Source of the DNA: Clostridia bacterium
Lineage (GTDB): Bacteria; Bacillota; Clostridia; Christensenellales; Borkfalkiaceae
Assembly: GCA_014805025.1 (NCBI GenBank)
Contig: JAAUYR010000003.1
Span: 1 to 36,766 of the forward strand
Direction: 5' to 3'
DNA length: 36,766 nucleotides
The translations under genes and the position numbers were made by a program. The stretch's first letter is position 1. Every line of letters begins with the position of its first letter. The notes below the pieces were generated by a model. The model was not told the DNA's origin, did not search any database, and saw only the letters and a program-made list of their open reading frames with translations. Shown piece after piece: positions 24,107 through 32,596 of the stretch.

Positions 24107-25357
24107 TTATTTTACGCAATCGGTGTAAAGCGGAAACGCCTTGCAAAGCTTTGCGACTTCCGCCTTGACGCTATCGAACGCAGCCTCTCTGTTTTCGATT
24201 ATCTGAGTTATAAGTTTTGCTATCGTTCTTGCCTCGGCCTCTTTCATTCCTCGCGAGGTCATCGCCGGAGTTCCGACGCGTATTCCCGAGGTCACAAACG
24301 GCTTCTGAGTATCGAACGGCACGGCGTTTTTGTTTACGGTAATATGCACTTCGTCCAAAAGCTTTTCAAGCTCTTTACCGGTCATATTCTTGTCGGTCAA
24401 ATTCAGAAGAATAAGGTGATTGTCCGTTCCGCCGGAAACCATTTTTACGCCGAGTTTTTTGAACTCGTCCGCCATTGCCGCCGCGTTCTTTACAATCTGC
24501 TTCTGGTACGCTTTGAACTCGGGGGTCAGCGCTTCTTTAAACGCTACGGCTTTTGCAGCAATTATATGCATAAGAGGGCCGCCCTGAGTGCCGGGGAACA
24601 CGGCTTTATCAATTGCCTTGCCCCACTCTTCCTTGCACATTATAACGCCGCCGCGAGGGCCGCGCAGGGTCTTATGGGTCGTGGTCGTAACGAAGTCCGC
24701 ATAGGGCACGGGCGAGGGATGAAGCCCTGCCGCAACAAGACCTGCAATATGGGCTATATCCACAAACATCAGCGCGCCGACCTTATCGCAGATTTCGCGT
24801 ATGCGCTTGAAGTCGATAACTCTGGGATAAGCGCTTGCGCCGGAAATTATAACCTTGGGCTTGCATTGTACGGCTATGCGCTCCATTTCGTCGTAGTCGA
24901 TAACCTCTTCGCCCTCTTTGACGCCGTAGGGAACTATATTGAAATACTTGCCGGAAATATTCACGGGCGAGCCGTGCGACAAATGTCCGCCGTGGGCAAG
25001 GTTCATGCCCATTACCGTATCACCCGGCTGACAGGTTGCAAACAGCACGGCAAGGTTAGCGCTTGCGCCCGAGTGCGGCTGAACGTTGCAGTATTCGCAG
25101 CCGAAAATTTCCTTTAATCTGTCGCGCGCAAGATTTTCTACTATATCCACGCAGTCGCAACCGCCGTAATAGCGGTGTGCCGGATACCCCTCGGCGTACT
25201 TGTTGGTAAGGTGGCTGCCTGCCGCCGCCATGACCGCCGGAGATACGAAGTTTTCGCTTGCTATTAATTCGATATTGTTTTGCTGACGTGAAAGTTCGAG
25301 TTTTAACGCTTCCGCCACTTCGGGGTCGGTTTGCGAGATTAAAGAAATATCTATCAT
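24107..25357 (-). CDS. glyA: Serine hydroxymethyltransferase
   Basis: This enzyme uses pyridoxal phosphate to convert serine and tetrahydrofolate into glycine and methylene-tetrahydrofolate. Visible landmarks are [83 protein letters not shown] and the PLP lysine motif [14 protein letters not shown]. The ORF track begins at 25468, but the family N-terminus fits the internal methionine MIDISLIS at 25357. That start has GGAG six to seven bases upstream and lies after the promoter at 25395-25423, whereas the longer start would lie upstream of it. The result is a 416-aa protein of normal length. degV follows nine bases later. Confidence 0.97.
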   Translation of the reverse strand: MIDISLISQTDPEVAEALKLELSRQQNNIELIASENFVSPAVMAAAGSHLTNKYAEGYPAHRYYGGCDCVDIVENLARDRLKEIFGCEYCNVQPHSGASANLAVLFATCQPGDTVMGMNLAHGGHLSHGSPVNISGKYFNIVPYGVKEGEEVIDYDEMERIAVQCKPKVIISGASAYPRVIDFKRIREICDKVGALMFVDIAHIAGLVAAGLHPSPVPYADFVTTTTHKTLRGPRGGVIMCKEEWGKAIDKAVFPGTQGGPLMHIIAAKAVAFKEALTPEFKAYQKQIVKNAAAMADEFKKLGVKMVSGGTDNHLILLNLTDKNMTGKELEKLLDEVHITVNKNAVPFDTQKPFVTSGIRVGTPAMTSRGMKEAEARTIAKLITQIIENREAAFDSVKAEVAKLCKAFPLYTDCVK

Positions 25358-25394
25358 TTCCTGCTCCGTTTTCGGCAATTTTGCCGTTTTTTTT

Positions 25395-25423
25395 ATTCTA
25401 TCATAATTTTCCGGATTTAACAA
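25395..25423 (-). promoter_or_regulatory. Probable glyA promoter
   Basis: On the minus strand TTGTTA (25423-25418), a 17-base spacer and TAGAAT (25400-25395) resemble a sigma-A promoter with one or two mismatches per box. Transcription from about 25388 gives a short leader containing a small palindrome (cggcaattttgccg, 25373-25386). Confidence 0.65.
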
Positions 25424-25461
25424 CAGATTAAACGCGGTAATTGTCAAGCGATTAAAAGACG

Positions 25462-25490
25462 TTGACAACGGCGCGAATTTGGGATATAAT
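25462..25490 (+). promoter_or_regulatory. Consensus promoter of the GT4 glycosyltransferase gene
   Basis: TTGACA (25462-25467), 17 bases and TATAAT (25485-25490) match the sigma-A consensus exactly. The start should be near 25497, leaving a leader of about 29 bases before the ATG at 25526. It lies back to back with the glyA promoter. Confidence 0.88.
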
Positions 25491-25525
25491 GGCAGAAAAT
25501 TGTTTACACAACAGGCAATATATTA

Positions 25526-26644
25526 ATGAAAATTGTAATGGTTATCGATTTAGTCGATTTAAAAACCAACGGTTCGGTTATGACGGCGCTGAGGTTTGTA
25601 AACGGCCTTAAAGAGCGCGGACACGAGGTAATAACGGTTGCAATAGGCGCAGACGGTGAAAACGACTGCCCCGTTGACGAAAAATACGTGCCCTTAGTTA
25701 CCGAGGTTTCGGCTAAAAATCAGATTAAATTCGGTAAATTCGATAGAGATAAAATTAAAAAGACGTTCGAGGGCGCCGACATCGTGCACTTTATTTTCCC
25801 GTTCAACCTCGAAAAAAAGTGCAAAAAGCTTGCCGACGAAATGGGTATTCCCAACACCGCCGCATTCCACGTTCAGCCCGAAAACTTTTCGTACAATATG
25901 CACCTCGGGCACTTTAAGCCCGTAGTGGACTTTATATACTTCTTTTTCAGAACTTATTTTTACAAGAATTTCCAAAGAGTGCACTGCCCTTCGCAGGTCA
26001 TTGCAAACGCGCTCAAAAAGCATAAATACAAGGCCGAGCTGTACGTTATATCCAACGGCTACGACAAAAGCTTTATTCCGCCCGTAACCCGTACGGAAAA
26101 CGAGAAGTTCGAAATCGTAATGGTCGGAAGGCTCTCGCCCGAAAAGAATCAGCAGGTTATTATTAATGCGATTGCAAAGTCAAAGCACAAGGATAACGTT
26201 CATCTTACCCTTCTCGGCAACGGCCCTAAAAAGAAAAAGCTTGAAAAATCGGCTAAAAAGCTCGGCGTTGATATCAGCTTTGACTTCCTCGGCAGGGACG
26301 AGCTTATCAAAAAATTACAGGCAAGCGATTTATACATTCACTCCGCAAAGGTCGAAACGGAAGCCATCGCCTGCATAGAGGCCATTGCCTGCGGTCTTGT
26401 GCCCGTAATTTCCGACAGCAAGCTTTCGGCTACTCCGCAGTTCGCAATTGACGAAAGGTCGCTGTTTAAAAACAATAACGCCCCGTCTTTGGCTGAGAAA
26501 ATTGATTACTGGTACGAAAATAAGGACGAACGCCTTAAAATGAGCGGTCTGTACGCCGAAGAGGCTAAAAAATACAGCCTTGAAAACTCTATAATAAAGG
26601 CCGAAAAAATGTTCCAAGACCAGATTAACGCAACAAAAAATTAA
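25526..26644 (+). CDS. Glycosyltransferase family 4 (GT-B fold), glycolipid-type
   Basis: This 372-aa protein has the GT4 layout. The N-terminal acceptor domain starts with MKIVMVIDLVDLKTNGSVMT and includes FHVQPENFSYNMHLG. The C-terminal nucleotide-sugar domain has VISNGYD, VMVGRLSPEKNQQVIINAI and LTLLGNGPKKKKLEK. The E-x7-E type motif is seen as VETEAIACIEAIACGLVPV. The FHVQPEN region resembles, by recall, diacylglycerol glucosyltransferases of Gram-positive bacteria, so a membrane glycolipid role is possible; a surface polysaccharide role is also possible. The ribosome site is weak (only CAGG at a long distance). It stands alone behind a consensus promoter. Confidence 0.85.
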   Translation: MKIVMVIDLVDLKTNGSVMTALRFVNGLKERGHEVITVAIGADGENDCPVDEKYVPLVTEVSAKNQIKFGKFDRDKIKKTFEGADIVHFIFPFNLEKKCKKLADEMGIPNTAAFHVQPENFSYNMHLGHFKPVVDFIYFFFRTYFYKNFQRVHCPSQVIANALKKHKYKAELYVISNGYDKSFIPPVTRTENEKFEIVMVGRLSPEKNQQVIINAIAKSKHKDNVHLTLLGNGPKKKKLEKSAKKLGVDISFDFLGRDELIKKLQASDLYIHSAKVETEAIACIEAIACGLVPVISDSKLSATPQFAIDERSLFKNNNAPSLAEKIDYWYENKDERLKMSGLYAEEAKKYSLENSIIKAEKMFQDQINATKN

Positions 26645-26647
26645 CGT

Positions 26648-26702
26648 ATAGTCGCGGTTTTTCGGCAGGTTTTTACGGTAATTTCCGCCGAAATTTGACT
26701 AT
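26648..26702 (+). other. Possible RNA stem after the GT4 gene
   Basis: ATAGTC and GACTAT flank an inner TTTCGGC/GCCGAAA pair, separated by a small internal loop and an apical loop of about 20 bases. It starts four bases after the GT4 stop codon. There is no T-run, so termination here would be weak; a 3'-end stabilising structure is as likely. Confidence 0.35.
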
Positions 26703-26782
26703 TCGACAAATACCGACCAACAAAGCCATAAATCAGCAAAGTATTACATTGTGAAATCTATAAAGTTTATTAAGTAATAGTG

Positions 26783-26788
26783 TATAAT
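26783..26788 (+). promoter_or_regulatory. Probable -10 box upstream of the 62-aa gene
   Basis: A perfect TATAAT lies 32 bases before the small gene's start, but no good -35 box is found at 16-18 bases; only ATAAAG is present at 26760. An activator or a weak -35 may be involved. Confidence 0.45.
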
Positions 26789-26819
26789 TAAAGTACGCTA
26801 AATTGAAGAGGTAAATTTT

Positions 26820-27008
26820 ATGGATGAAAGAATTTTTAATGCACAAACGGAAAACGAAGCCAGGTTCAGCGCGGCGCAGCTGCTTGAAGAGATAACCTCT
26901 CTTTTAGAAGATTATTTTATTTGCCGTACGGAACTGACCAAGGGCGGCGTAAACCTGACCTTTTTAAACAACCAACAATTCAGACTTGTAGCAAGCGAAA
27001 TAGCTTAA
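26820..27008 (+). CDS. Small unrecognised protein, 62 aa
   Basis: This 62-aa reading frame has a good AGAGG ribosome site eight to nine bases before its ATG, a TATAAT box upstream and a hairpin right after the stop, so it looks like a real gene. The product is soluble and acidic in the middle (LLEEITSLLEDYF) with a C-terminal part LTFLNNQQFRLVASEIA. No domain, membrane segment or metal motif is recognised. It may share a transcript with the transporter that starts 68 bases later, because the hairpin between them lacks a T-run. Function unknown. Confidence 0.68.
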   Translation: MDERIFNAQTENEARFSAAQLLEEITSLLEDYFICRTELTKGGVNLTFLNNQQFRLVASEIA

Positions 27009-27012
27009 ATAA

Positions 27013-27040
27013 AATAAGCGCCCCTCTCGGGGCGCTTATT
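27013..27040 (+). terminator. Hairpin after the 62-aa gene, terminator-like without T-run
   Basis: A perfect 12-bp stem (aataagcgcccc and ggggcgcttatt) closes a tctc loop. It starts four bases after the stop codon. The bases that follow (gcatattcc) are not T-rich, so termination may be partial and read-through into the transporter is possible. Confidence 0.6.
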
Positions 27041-27076
27041 GCATATTCCGGGCCGCGTATTAAATATATTAGATAT

Positions 27077-28582
27077 ATGGCAACGGAAAAATTCAGCTCT
27101 AAAACGGGGTTTATTTTGGCGAGCGTGGGCGCTGCGGTCGGGCTTGGCAACGCGCTGCGCTTCCCCGGTCTTTGCGCAAAGTACGGCGGCGGCACGTACC
27201 TGTTTATCTATATTATCGCGCTTCTCGTCCTCGGCATACCCATGCTTAACGCAGAAATCGCGCTTGGCAGAAAGTTCGGGGGCGGCGCGCCCAAGTGCAT
27301 GGAAAGCCTTGTAAAAGGCGGCGCAAAGCTCGGCTGGGCGGCTTGCCTCAACTCGCTTATAACCGCAATAATTTACGCCGGTCTTGCAGGCTGGATAATT
27401 GCCACGATTGTAAATATAGTTCCGCTGTGCATGGGCTCCGCCGATATGTCCAAAACGGAAATAAGCGGACACTTTTTCAAAAACGTTTTAAACGCCCGTA
27501 ACGACGGCGTTATTTCAAGCATATCCCCCACCGTATGCGCCGGAATTGCCGTAGCTTTCGCGGCGATGTTTTTATGTTTGCGCGGCGGTGCGGACACCCT
27601 TTCAAAGGCTGCGAAATTCACCGTAATTATCCCCGTAGTCCTGCTTGCGTTCATGGCCGGGCGCGGACTTATTTACGAGAACAGCGGCACCGCTTTATCC
27701 GCGCTGTTCACGCCCGATTTTTCAAAACTCGCCTCGCCCGAGCTTTGGCTGAGCGCATTGGGTCAGGTGTTCTTTTCAATGTCCGTAGGGGTCGGAATTA
27801 TGCCGGCATACGGCGCGTACCTGCCCGAGGGCACAAACATATTCAAGTGCAGTCTGATAATTGCCGCGGCGGACTTTGCCGTATCCGTGCTGGCTTCCGT
27901 AGTTCTGTTCACAACTTTGTACGGCTGCGGCTTGCAGGCAGAAATAGGCCAGTCGGGAATAATTACCGCCTTTGCAGTTTACCCCGTTGCAATAACTAAG
28001 CTGTTCGGCGCAACCGCCTGGCTGAACGCCGTTGCCGGAGTACTGTTTTACGCATCGCTTGCAATGATTGCAATTCAGGCGGCAGTATCTATGGCGGAAG
28101 CGTTTTTAGCGCCGCTTAGCGAGAGCTTCGGCATAAAAAAAGCCCGACTTGCGGGCTTAATTTGTATAATTGGTGCAGGAATATGCTTGATTTTCGCCAC
28201 TTCCGCCGCAGTTGTGCTGGTCGACGTTTCCGACAGGTTCGTAAACTTTTACAACGTGCTACTACTCGCCATTGCCGAATCGCTGATACTCGGTTGGAGC
28301 GGCCAAATAAACGGGGTTTGCACCGAAATAAACAGGTTTACCAAAAAGCTGAAAATGCCGGAAAAGCCTTTTAAAATTTCCGTTAAGCTCCTCTGTCCGG
28401 CCGTGCTCATATCGCTGAGCGCGTACGAGGCGGTAAGGCTTATAATAAACGGACTTGACTTCCCCCTGTGGATTCAGGCAGGCTTCGGTTGGGGGCTTAG
28501 TCTTCTTGTTTTTGCTTGTTCTCTTTTAATCGGGAAACTCGCGAAAGCGCGCAGTATACCACGGGCACTAATACGAGCGTAA
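27077..28582 (+). CDS. Sodium-dependent transporter of the neurotransmitter:sodium symporter (NSS/SNF) family
   Basis: This 501-aa membrane protein has about 11-12 hydrophobic segments. The family signature is at the N-terminus: KFSSKTGFILASVGAAVGLGNALRFPGLCAKYGGGTYLFIYI, where the unwound first helix binds sodium and substrate. Bacterial members such as LeuT import amino acids with sodium. The ORF track starts at 26921, but the family alignment and the overlap with the small gene place the start at the ATG at 27077. That ATG has no Shine-Dalgarno sequence. A TATATT box at 27065-27070 would start transcription near the ATG, but no good -35 box is seen. The 3' end overlaps the opposite-strand RND gene by 86 bases. 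Substrate unknown, probably an amino acid. Confidence 0.92.
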   Translation: MATEKFSSKTGFILASVGAAVGLGNALRFPGLCAKYGGGTYLFIYIIALLVLGIPMLNAEIALGRKFGGGAPKCMESLVKGGAKLGWAACLNSLITAIIYAGLAGWIIATIVNIVPLCMGSADMSKTEISGHFFKNVLNARNDGVISSISPTVCAGIAVAFAAMFLCLRGGADTLSKAAKFTVIIPVVLLAFMAGRGLIYENSGTALSALFTPDFSKLASPELWLSALGQVFFSMSVGVGIMPAYGAYLPEGTNIFKCSLIIAAADFAVSVLASVVLFTTLYGCGLQAEIGQSGIITAFAVYPVAITKLFGATAWLNAVAGVLFYASLAMIAIQAAVSMAEAFLAPLSESFGIKKARLAGLICIIGAGICLIFATSAAVVLVDVSDRFVNFYNVLLLAIAESLILGWSGQINGVCTEINRFTKKLKMPEKPFKISVKLLCPAVLISLSAYEAVRLIINGLDFPLWIQAGFGWGLSLLVFACSLLIGKLAKARSIPRALIRA

Positions 28583-31500
28583 CGAGCGTACCTATAATAA
28601 GTCCGCCGATAACCACAATGCCGAGCGGCTGCATAAGCTCGCTGCCCTGACCTACGCCTATTGCAAGCGGAATAAGCGCCAAAACTGTTGTAAGCGTAGT
28701 CATAAGTATGGGGCGCAAACGAACCTTGCAGGCCTCTACCACCGCCGTAAACCGTTCCATACCGCTTTCTTCAAGCTGTTTGATTTTTTCCAGCATTACT
28801 ATTGCGTTATTGACCACGACGCCCATAAGCATTATAAGGCCTATAAACGATACTACGTTCAGACTTGTGCCGGTTATAACCAGCGCTATAAATCCGCCCG
28901 TGAAGCTGAACGGAATACTCGCCATAACTATAACGGGTTTTAAGAACGAGCCGAACTGCACCGCCATTACCGCGTACAGCAAAAAGAATGAAATTACAAG
29001 CGCCACGGCAAGCCCCTCGAACGCGTCGGTAAGATAGCTTGAAACTCCGCTGCTTTCAAAAGTATAGCCCTCGTACTCGGCCTTTTCGGCAAGCACCTCC
29101 GCGGCAATTTTTTGCAGCTTTTTGCTTGCAGAACCTGTATCCAGCGTGGGGTGCGAAGCCGATACGGAAATCATCTGTTTTCCGTTGGAACGGCGGATAC
29201 ACGCCTCCGTTTCTATACGCGTTACCCCACATATATCCTTTAATTTAACGGCTTTCATACCGCCGTCGTTCTCCGCGCCGACAACAAAGTTTTCCAAATC
29301 GGCAACGCTTTTTACAGCGTTTTCGTCAAACTTTACGTTAAGATTATAGCTCTCTCCGTCAATGGTAACCGAGCAGGCAGTGTACGAAGCTATGCCTATT
29401 CTCAGCGTTAAAACGGTCGTCTGATAATCGATGCCAAGCTCCGCCATTTTGCGGCGGTCGAACTTCAAATCGTATTCCACGGCGCTGTCGGTAGCGCTGT
29501 TTTTTACGTCCTTAAATCCGTTTTCTTCAAGGCCGAGGCGCGAGCAGATTTCGTCCGCAATTACTTTGAGAGTTTCGCCGTCCTCGCCAACTATCGTAAC
29601 CGACATATCGTCCGAGCCGGACATAAGCGAAGCCACAACGCCGTCTATCTCTTTTACCGTAACGGCGCCGACTGGCTTGAAATTTTGGCTTTCGGAAAGC
29701 TCGCGTATCTTATTTACAACCTTTGAAGTGCCGCGGTTTGTAGAAAGCTGTACCGTTATTATACCCGTATCGGTAAGCGCCAAAAGTCCGTTTTTACCGA
29801 CGCTGACCGAAACGTATTCCACGTTATCTATTTCGCTTTGAATTGCGCTTGCAAACTTAAATACGTCGGCCTGCACCTCGTCCAAATCGGAAACCGAGCC
29901 GTAGGACATATTTACTTCTATCTGTCCCTTGTCTATCGAGGGCAAGAACTCCGTGCCCGTCAAAAACAGCAGGCCCACGCTTCCGCCGAAGATAACTACC
30001 GCGCAAATTATCGTAATAAGCTTTTTGCCGAGCACCTTGGGCAATATCTTGCCGTACGCGTTTTGCACGGCGTTCATAACGTTATCCTGCTTGACTTTGC
30101 GCACAAAGCCCTTGAATTTACTTTCGGGTTTTTGCGTTATTTCGGGGATATTCGGGGGGCAATCCTTCTTTTTGAACCTTCCGCCTTTAAGCAGCGACCT
30201 TTCGCCGCTGAACAGCGAGTACAGCGTAGGGATAACGGTAACGGCAACCAAAAGCGAGAACGTAAGCGAGAATATAACCGCCCAGCTTAAATCGGTAAAG
30301 ATTTCGCCCGTAAGACCGCCGGAAAAGATTATGGGTATGAACACGCAAACGGTCGTAAGCGTAGAGCCGAACAGCGCGCCACCGACTTCGGTTGTGCCGT
30401 CCACGGCCGCCTCGTAAGCCGTTTTATCCATCTCCCTGTGCTTTGTAATGCTCTCGATAACAACAATGCTGTTATCAACCAGCATACCTATGCCAACGGC
30501 CAGACCGCCGAGGGAAACCATATTCAGCGTTATGCCCATAAGCGAAAGGCAAATCAAAGCTGCAAGCACCGAAAGCGGCATTGTTACCGCGATTATCAGC
30601 GAAGAGCGGACTTTTTTAAGGAATACGAAGATTATCAGTATTGCCAGAACGCCGCCTATAAGCATACTGACTAAAACGTTTGAAATGCTGTCGGAAATGA
30701 ACTCCGACTGGTCGTCCAAAAGCATTATTTTCGCGCCGTAGCTCTGTGACGAGCCGAGGTACTCTGTATAAGTCTTTTTTACCGCGTCCACCACCGCCGA
30801 AGCGTTTGCGCCGTTGGACTTGTAAACTTCTATAATAGTGCCCTTTATGACCTTTGCGCCGCCGTCGCCGAAGTAAACGTACGACGAAAAGCTGTCTTCA
30901 AGCTTGACCGTGGCAATTTCCGCAACGCTTGTAACAAGCGTTTCCCCTGAAAAATCGGTTTTTAAAATAAAGTCGAAAAGCGGCTCGGAAAGCTTAAACT
31001 CGAACACTCCTTCAAGCTTTAAATCGCGGTAAAGCGCATTGAACTCCGCCGCCGTAATTTCCTCGCCAAGCTCTTCCCTGCGCTCCTCCAATAGCGACAT
31101 ATTATACTTATAATTATCGCTGCGCACAAACGCCATAAACGTGGGCGAGGCTATTATAGGGTGCTCCGACGAAAGCTCCGTTCCGGTAAACAGCAACGCG
31201 CACTCCGCGTCGGTAGGAACGTACCCGTCGCCCTCGTCGCGCTTTTTATCGGCAATGCTTCTGAGCCCCGTTGCCGAGGTCTTTTTTACGAAGTCCGCAT
31301 CTGCCGAAATTTCCTCGTCGGAACGGGGCGAGCCGTCCTCGTTTTTGTCGCAGACCCCCATATATCTTGCAAGTTCGATATACGCGGCGTTATCGTCGCC
31401 GTTAAAATCGTAATCGTCGTCGTAACGTTTTCTGAAATCGATAAGGTCGTTCAAGACGCCGTCGCGCACCATTATAAGCATATCCTGCGTAATGGTAAAC

Positions 31501-32537
31501 GGCAGGTCGTACCTATCGTTTATTGTTTCGGCAAGGTCTTTAAGCTCCTCGTCCGTTCTGTCCTCTACAACTCTTTGTAAGCGCTTGTTAATGTCTTTAA
31601 GTTCGTCGGCGGTAAAACCGCTTACAAGGTTTATGTAAGTTTTATATTCGGATAGCTCGTCAAGCTCGTCGGCGGACATATTGCCGAGGTCGTTCAACAC
31701 GGCTAACACTCCGCCGTCCAAATCGGTTTCAAGCTCGCGCAAGTCTTGTGCCGACTGCTCCTCATACATTTGGGCAAGCTGTTTTACCGAAGTAAGTAAG
31801 CCTACTATCGCAGGCGGAAGAGTTACGGGCATTTTGTTTATATCGTCAACGCTCGTTACGTCGGAGTTATTGCGTATCTGCATGTCGCCGCCGTCCTGAG
31901 TAATGTTGCCGAGCGGTATATCCAGCGCGCCGTAAGAAAATGCCTGGACTATTAACGGGCTTATAAGCTCCAAGCCCTCGAACGGGCTGATAACGTACGA
32001 AGTTTCCGCGCCGCCCTTAATTTCTACGCTTTCGACACCGTCAATGCCGGAAAGCTGCGCGGCAAGCTCCTTTGCCGCTTTGTAAGCGTTTAAAAGGTTT
32101 CCGTCCTCTTCGGTAACGGAGAGCACCGCAAGCGCTTCGGCGTTCAAATCGATATCGTAGACGGAAGTCGTAACCCCGTCGGGCAGGTCTACCGAAGATA
32201 GCTTTTCCTGAATATCGCTCTTCTTATCGGTTGTGTCCGTGCCGTAATCGAAGGAAAGCAGAACGGCCGAAACGTTATCGTAAGAATAGCTGTCAAAGCC
32301 GGTAAGTCCGCCTATTGAAGAAAGGTTTTCTTCAAGCTTTTCGGTTACGTCCTTTTCAACCGAGGTTGCGTTGGCGCCGGGATAGATTACCTGCACGCAG
32401 ACCATGGGCACGTTTATGTCCGGCAACAGGTTTACGGGCATTTTAACCGTTGCGTAAACCCCGAACGCAAGCACGAAAATTACTATTAAAATTATTGCGA
32501 CCGACTGTCGTATTATAAATGAGAAAAACTTTTTCAT
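28497..32537 (-). CDS. RND-family exporter (AcrB/SwrC-like) with a large porter-domain insertion
   Basis: This 1346-aa membrane protein starts with the RND N-terminus (first helix, then VKMPVNLLPDINVPMVCVQVIYPGA). It has the pump's later hallmarks: GGVLAILIIFVFLKK, GGLAVGIGMLVDNSIVVIES with the proton-relay-type aspartate, GSTLTTVCVFIPI, and the second half with VSFIGLIMLMGVVVNNAIVM and RLRPILMTTLTTVLALIPLA. RND pumps use the proton gradient to export drugs, lipids or peptides. Typical members have about 1000-1050 residues. Here about 295 extra acidic residues sit between DINKMPV (to 238) and LVTSVAEIATV (from 534), in the first porter region. It lies 59 bases after rex, without a Shine-Dalgarno site. 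No membrane-fusion partner gene is adjacent. Substrate unknown. Confidence 0.92.
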   Translation of the reverse strand: MKKFFSFIIRQSVAIILIVIFVLAFGVYATVKMPVNLLPDINVPMVCVQVIYPGANATSVEKDVTEKLEENLSSIGGLTGFDSYSYDNVSAVLLSFDYGTDTTDKKSDIQEKLSSVDLPDGVTTSVYDIDLNAEALAVLSVTEEDGNLLNAYKAAKELAAQLSGIDGVESVEIKGGAETSYVISPFEGLELISPLIVQAFSYGALDIPLGNITQDGGDMQIRNNSDVTSVDDINKMPVTLPPAIVGLLTSVKQLAQMYEEQSAQDLRELETDLDGGVLAVLNDLGNMSADELDELSEYKTYINLVSGFTADELKDINKRLQRVVEDRTDEELKDLAETINDRYDLPFTITQDMLIMVRDGVLNDLIDFRKRYDDDYDFNGDDNAAYIELARYMGVCDKNEDGSPRSDEEISADADFVKKTSATGLRSIADKKRDEGDGYVPTDAECALLFTGTELSSEHPIIASPTFMAFVRSDNYKYNMSLLEERREELGEEITAAEFNALYRDLKLEGVFEFKLSEPLFDFILKTDFSGETLVTSVAEIATVKLEDSFSSYVYFGDGGAKVIKGTIIEVYKSNGANASAVVDAVKKTYTEYLGSSQSYGAKIMLLDDQSEFISDSISNVLVSMLIGGVLAILIIFVFLKKVRSSLIIAVTMPLSVLAALICLSLMGITLNMVSLGGLAVGIGMLVDNSIVVIESITKHREMDKTAYEAAVDGTTEVGGALFGSTLTTVCVFIPIIFSGGLTGEIFTDLSWAVIFSLTFSLLVAVTVIPTLYSLFSGERSLLKGGRFKKKDCPPNIPEITQKPESKFKGFVRKVKQDNVMNAVQNAYGKILPKVLGKKLITIICAVVIFGGSVGLLFLTGTEFLPSIDKGQIEVNMSYGSVSDLDEVQADVFKFASAIQSEIDNVEYVSVSVGKNGLLALTDTGIITVQLSTNRGTSKVVNKIRELSESQNFKPVGAVTVKEIDGVVASLMSGSDDMSVTIVGEDGETLKVIADEICSRLGLEENGFKDVKNSATDSAVEYDLKFDRRKMAELGIDYQTTVLTLRIGIASYTACSVTIDGESYNLNVKFDENAVKSVADLENFVVGAENDGGMKAVKLKDICGVTRIETEACIRRSNGKQMISVSASHPTLDTGSASKKLQKIAAEVLAEKAEYEGYTFESSGVSSYLTDAFEGLAVALVISFFLLYAVMAVQFGSFLKPVIVMASIPFSFTGGFIALVITGTSLNVVSFIGLIMLMGVVVNNAIVMLEKIKQLEESGMERFTAVVEACKVRLRPILMTTLTTVLALIPLAIGVGQGSELMQPLGIVVIGGLIIGTLVTLVLVPVVYCALSRVSRLKENKQKQED

Positions 32538-32550
32538 AATAAATTAACGT

Positions 32551-32575
32551 GGGCAAGCCGTTTTTAGGCTTGCCC
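32551..32575. terminator. Hairpin between rex and the RND gene
   Basis: A perfect 9-bp stem (gggcaagcc and ggcttgccc) closes a 7-base loop. On the plus strand a T-run (tttttt) follows after five bases, but no plus-strand gene ends here. On the minus strand it is followed by ACGTTAATTTATT, which is a weak U-tract, and then directly by the RND start. It may be a partial terminator that reduces RND expression, or a translation-control element. Confidence 0.5.
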
Positions 32576-32596
32576 GAAACTTTTTTAATTTTGAAT

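Noticed and set aside
24344-25117. 257-aa plus-strand ORF opposite glyA
   Set aside because: It is completely antisense to glyA, and its His/Asn/Arg-rich sequence looks like a reverse-frame translation of a conserved enzyme.
25373-25394. Terminator-like hairpin plus T-run on the plus strand (cggcaattttgccg, then Ts)
   Set aside because: No plus-strand gene ends upstream of it. It lies in the glyA leader next to the promoter, and the stem is only about five pairs.
25358-25468. N-terminal extension of glyA in the ORF track
   Set aside because: The extension starts upstream of the glyA promoter, has no family similarity, and the internal ATG at 25357 has a good ribosome site.
26749-26757. TTGTGAAAT as a Rex binding site upstream of the 62-aa gene
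   Set aside because: Only one half of the inverted TTGTGAA/TTCACAA or TTGTTAA/TTAACAA type site is present.
26921-27076. N-terminal extension of the NSS transporter
   Set aside because: It overlaps the 62-aa gene in another frame and runs through the hairpin at 27013-27040; the family signature starts right after the ATG at 27077.
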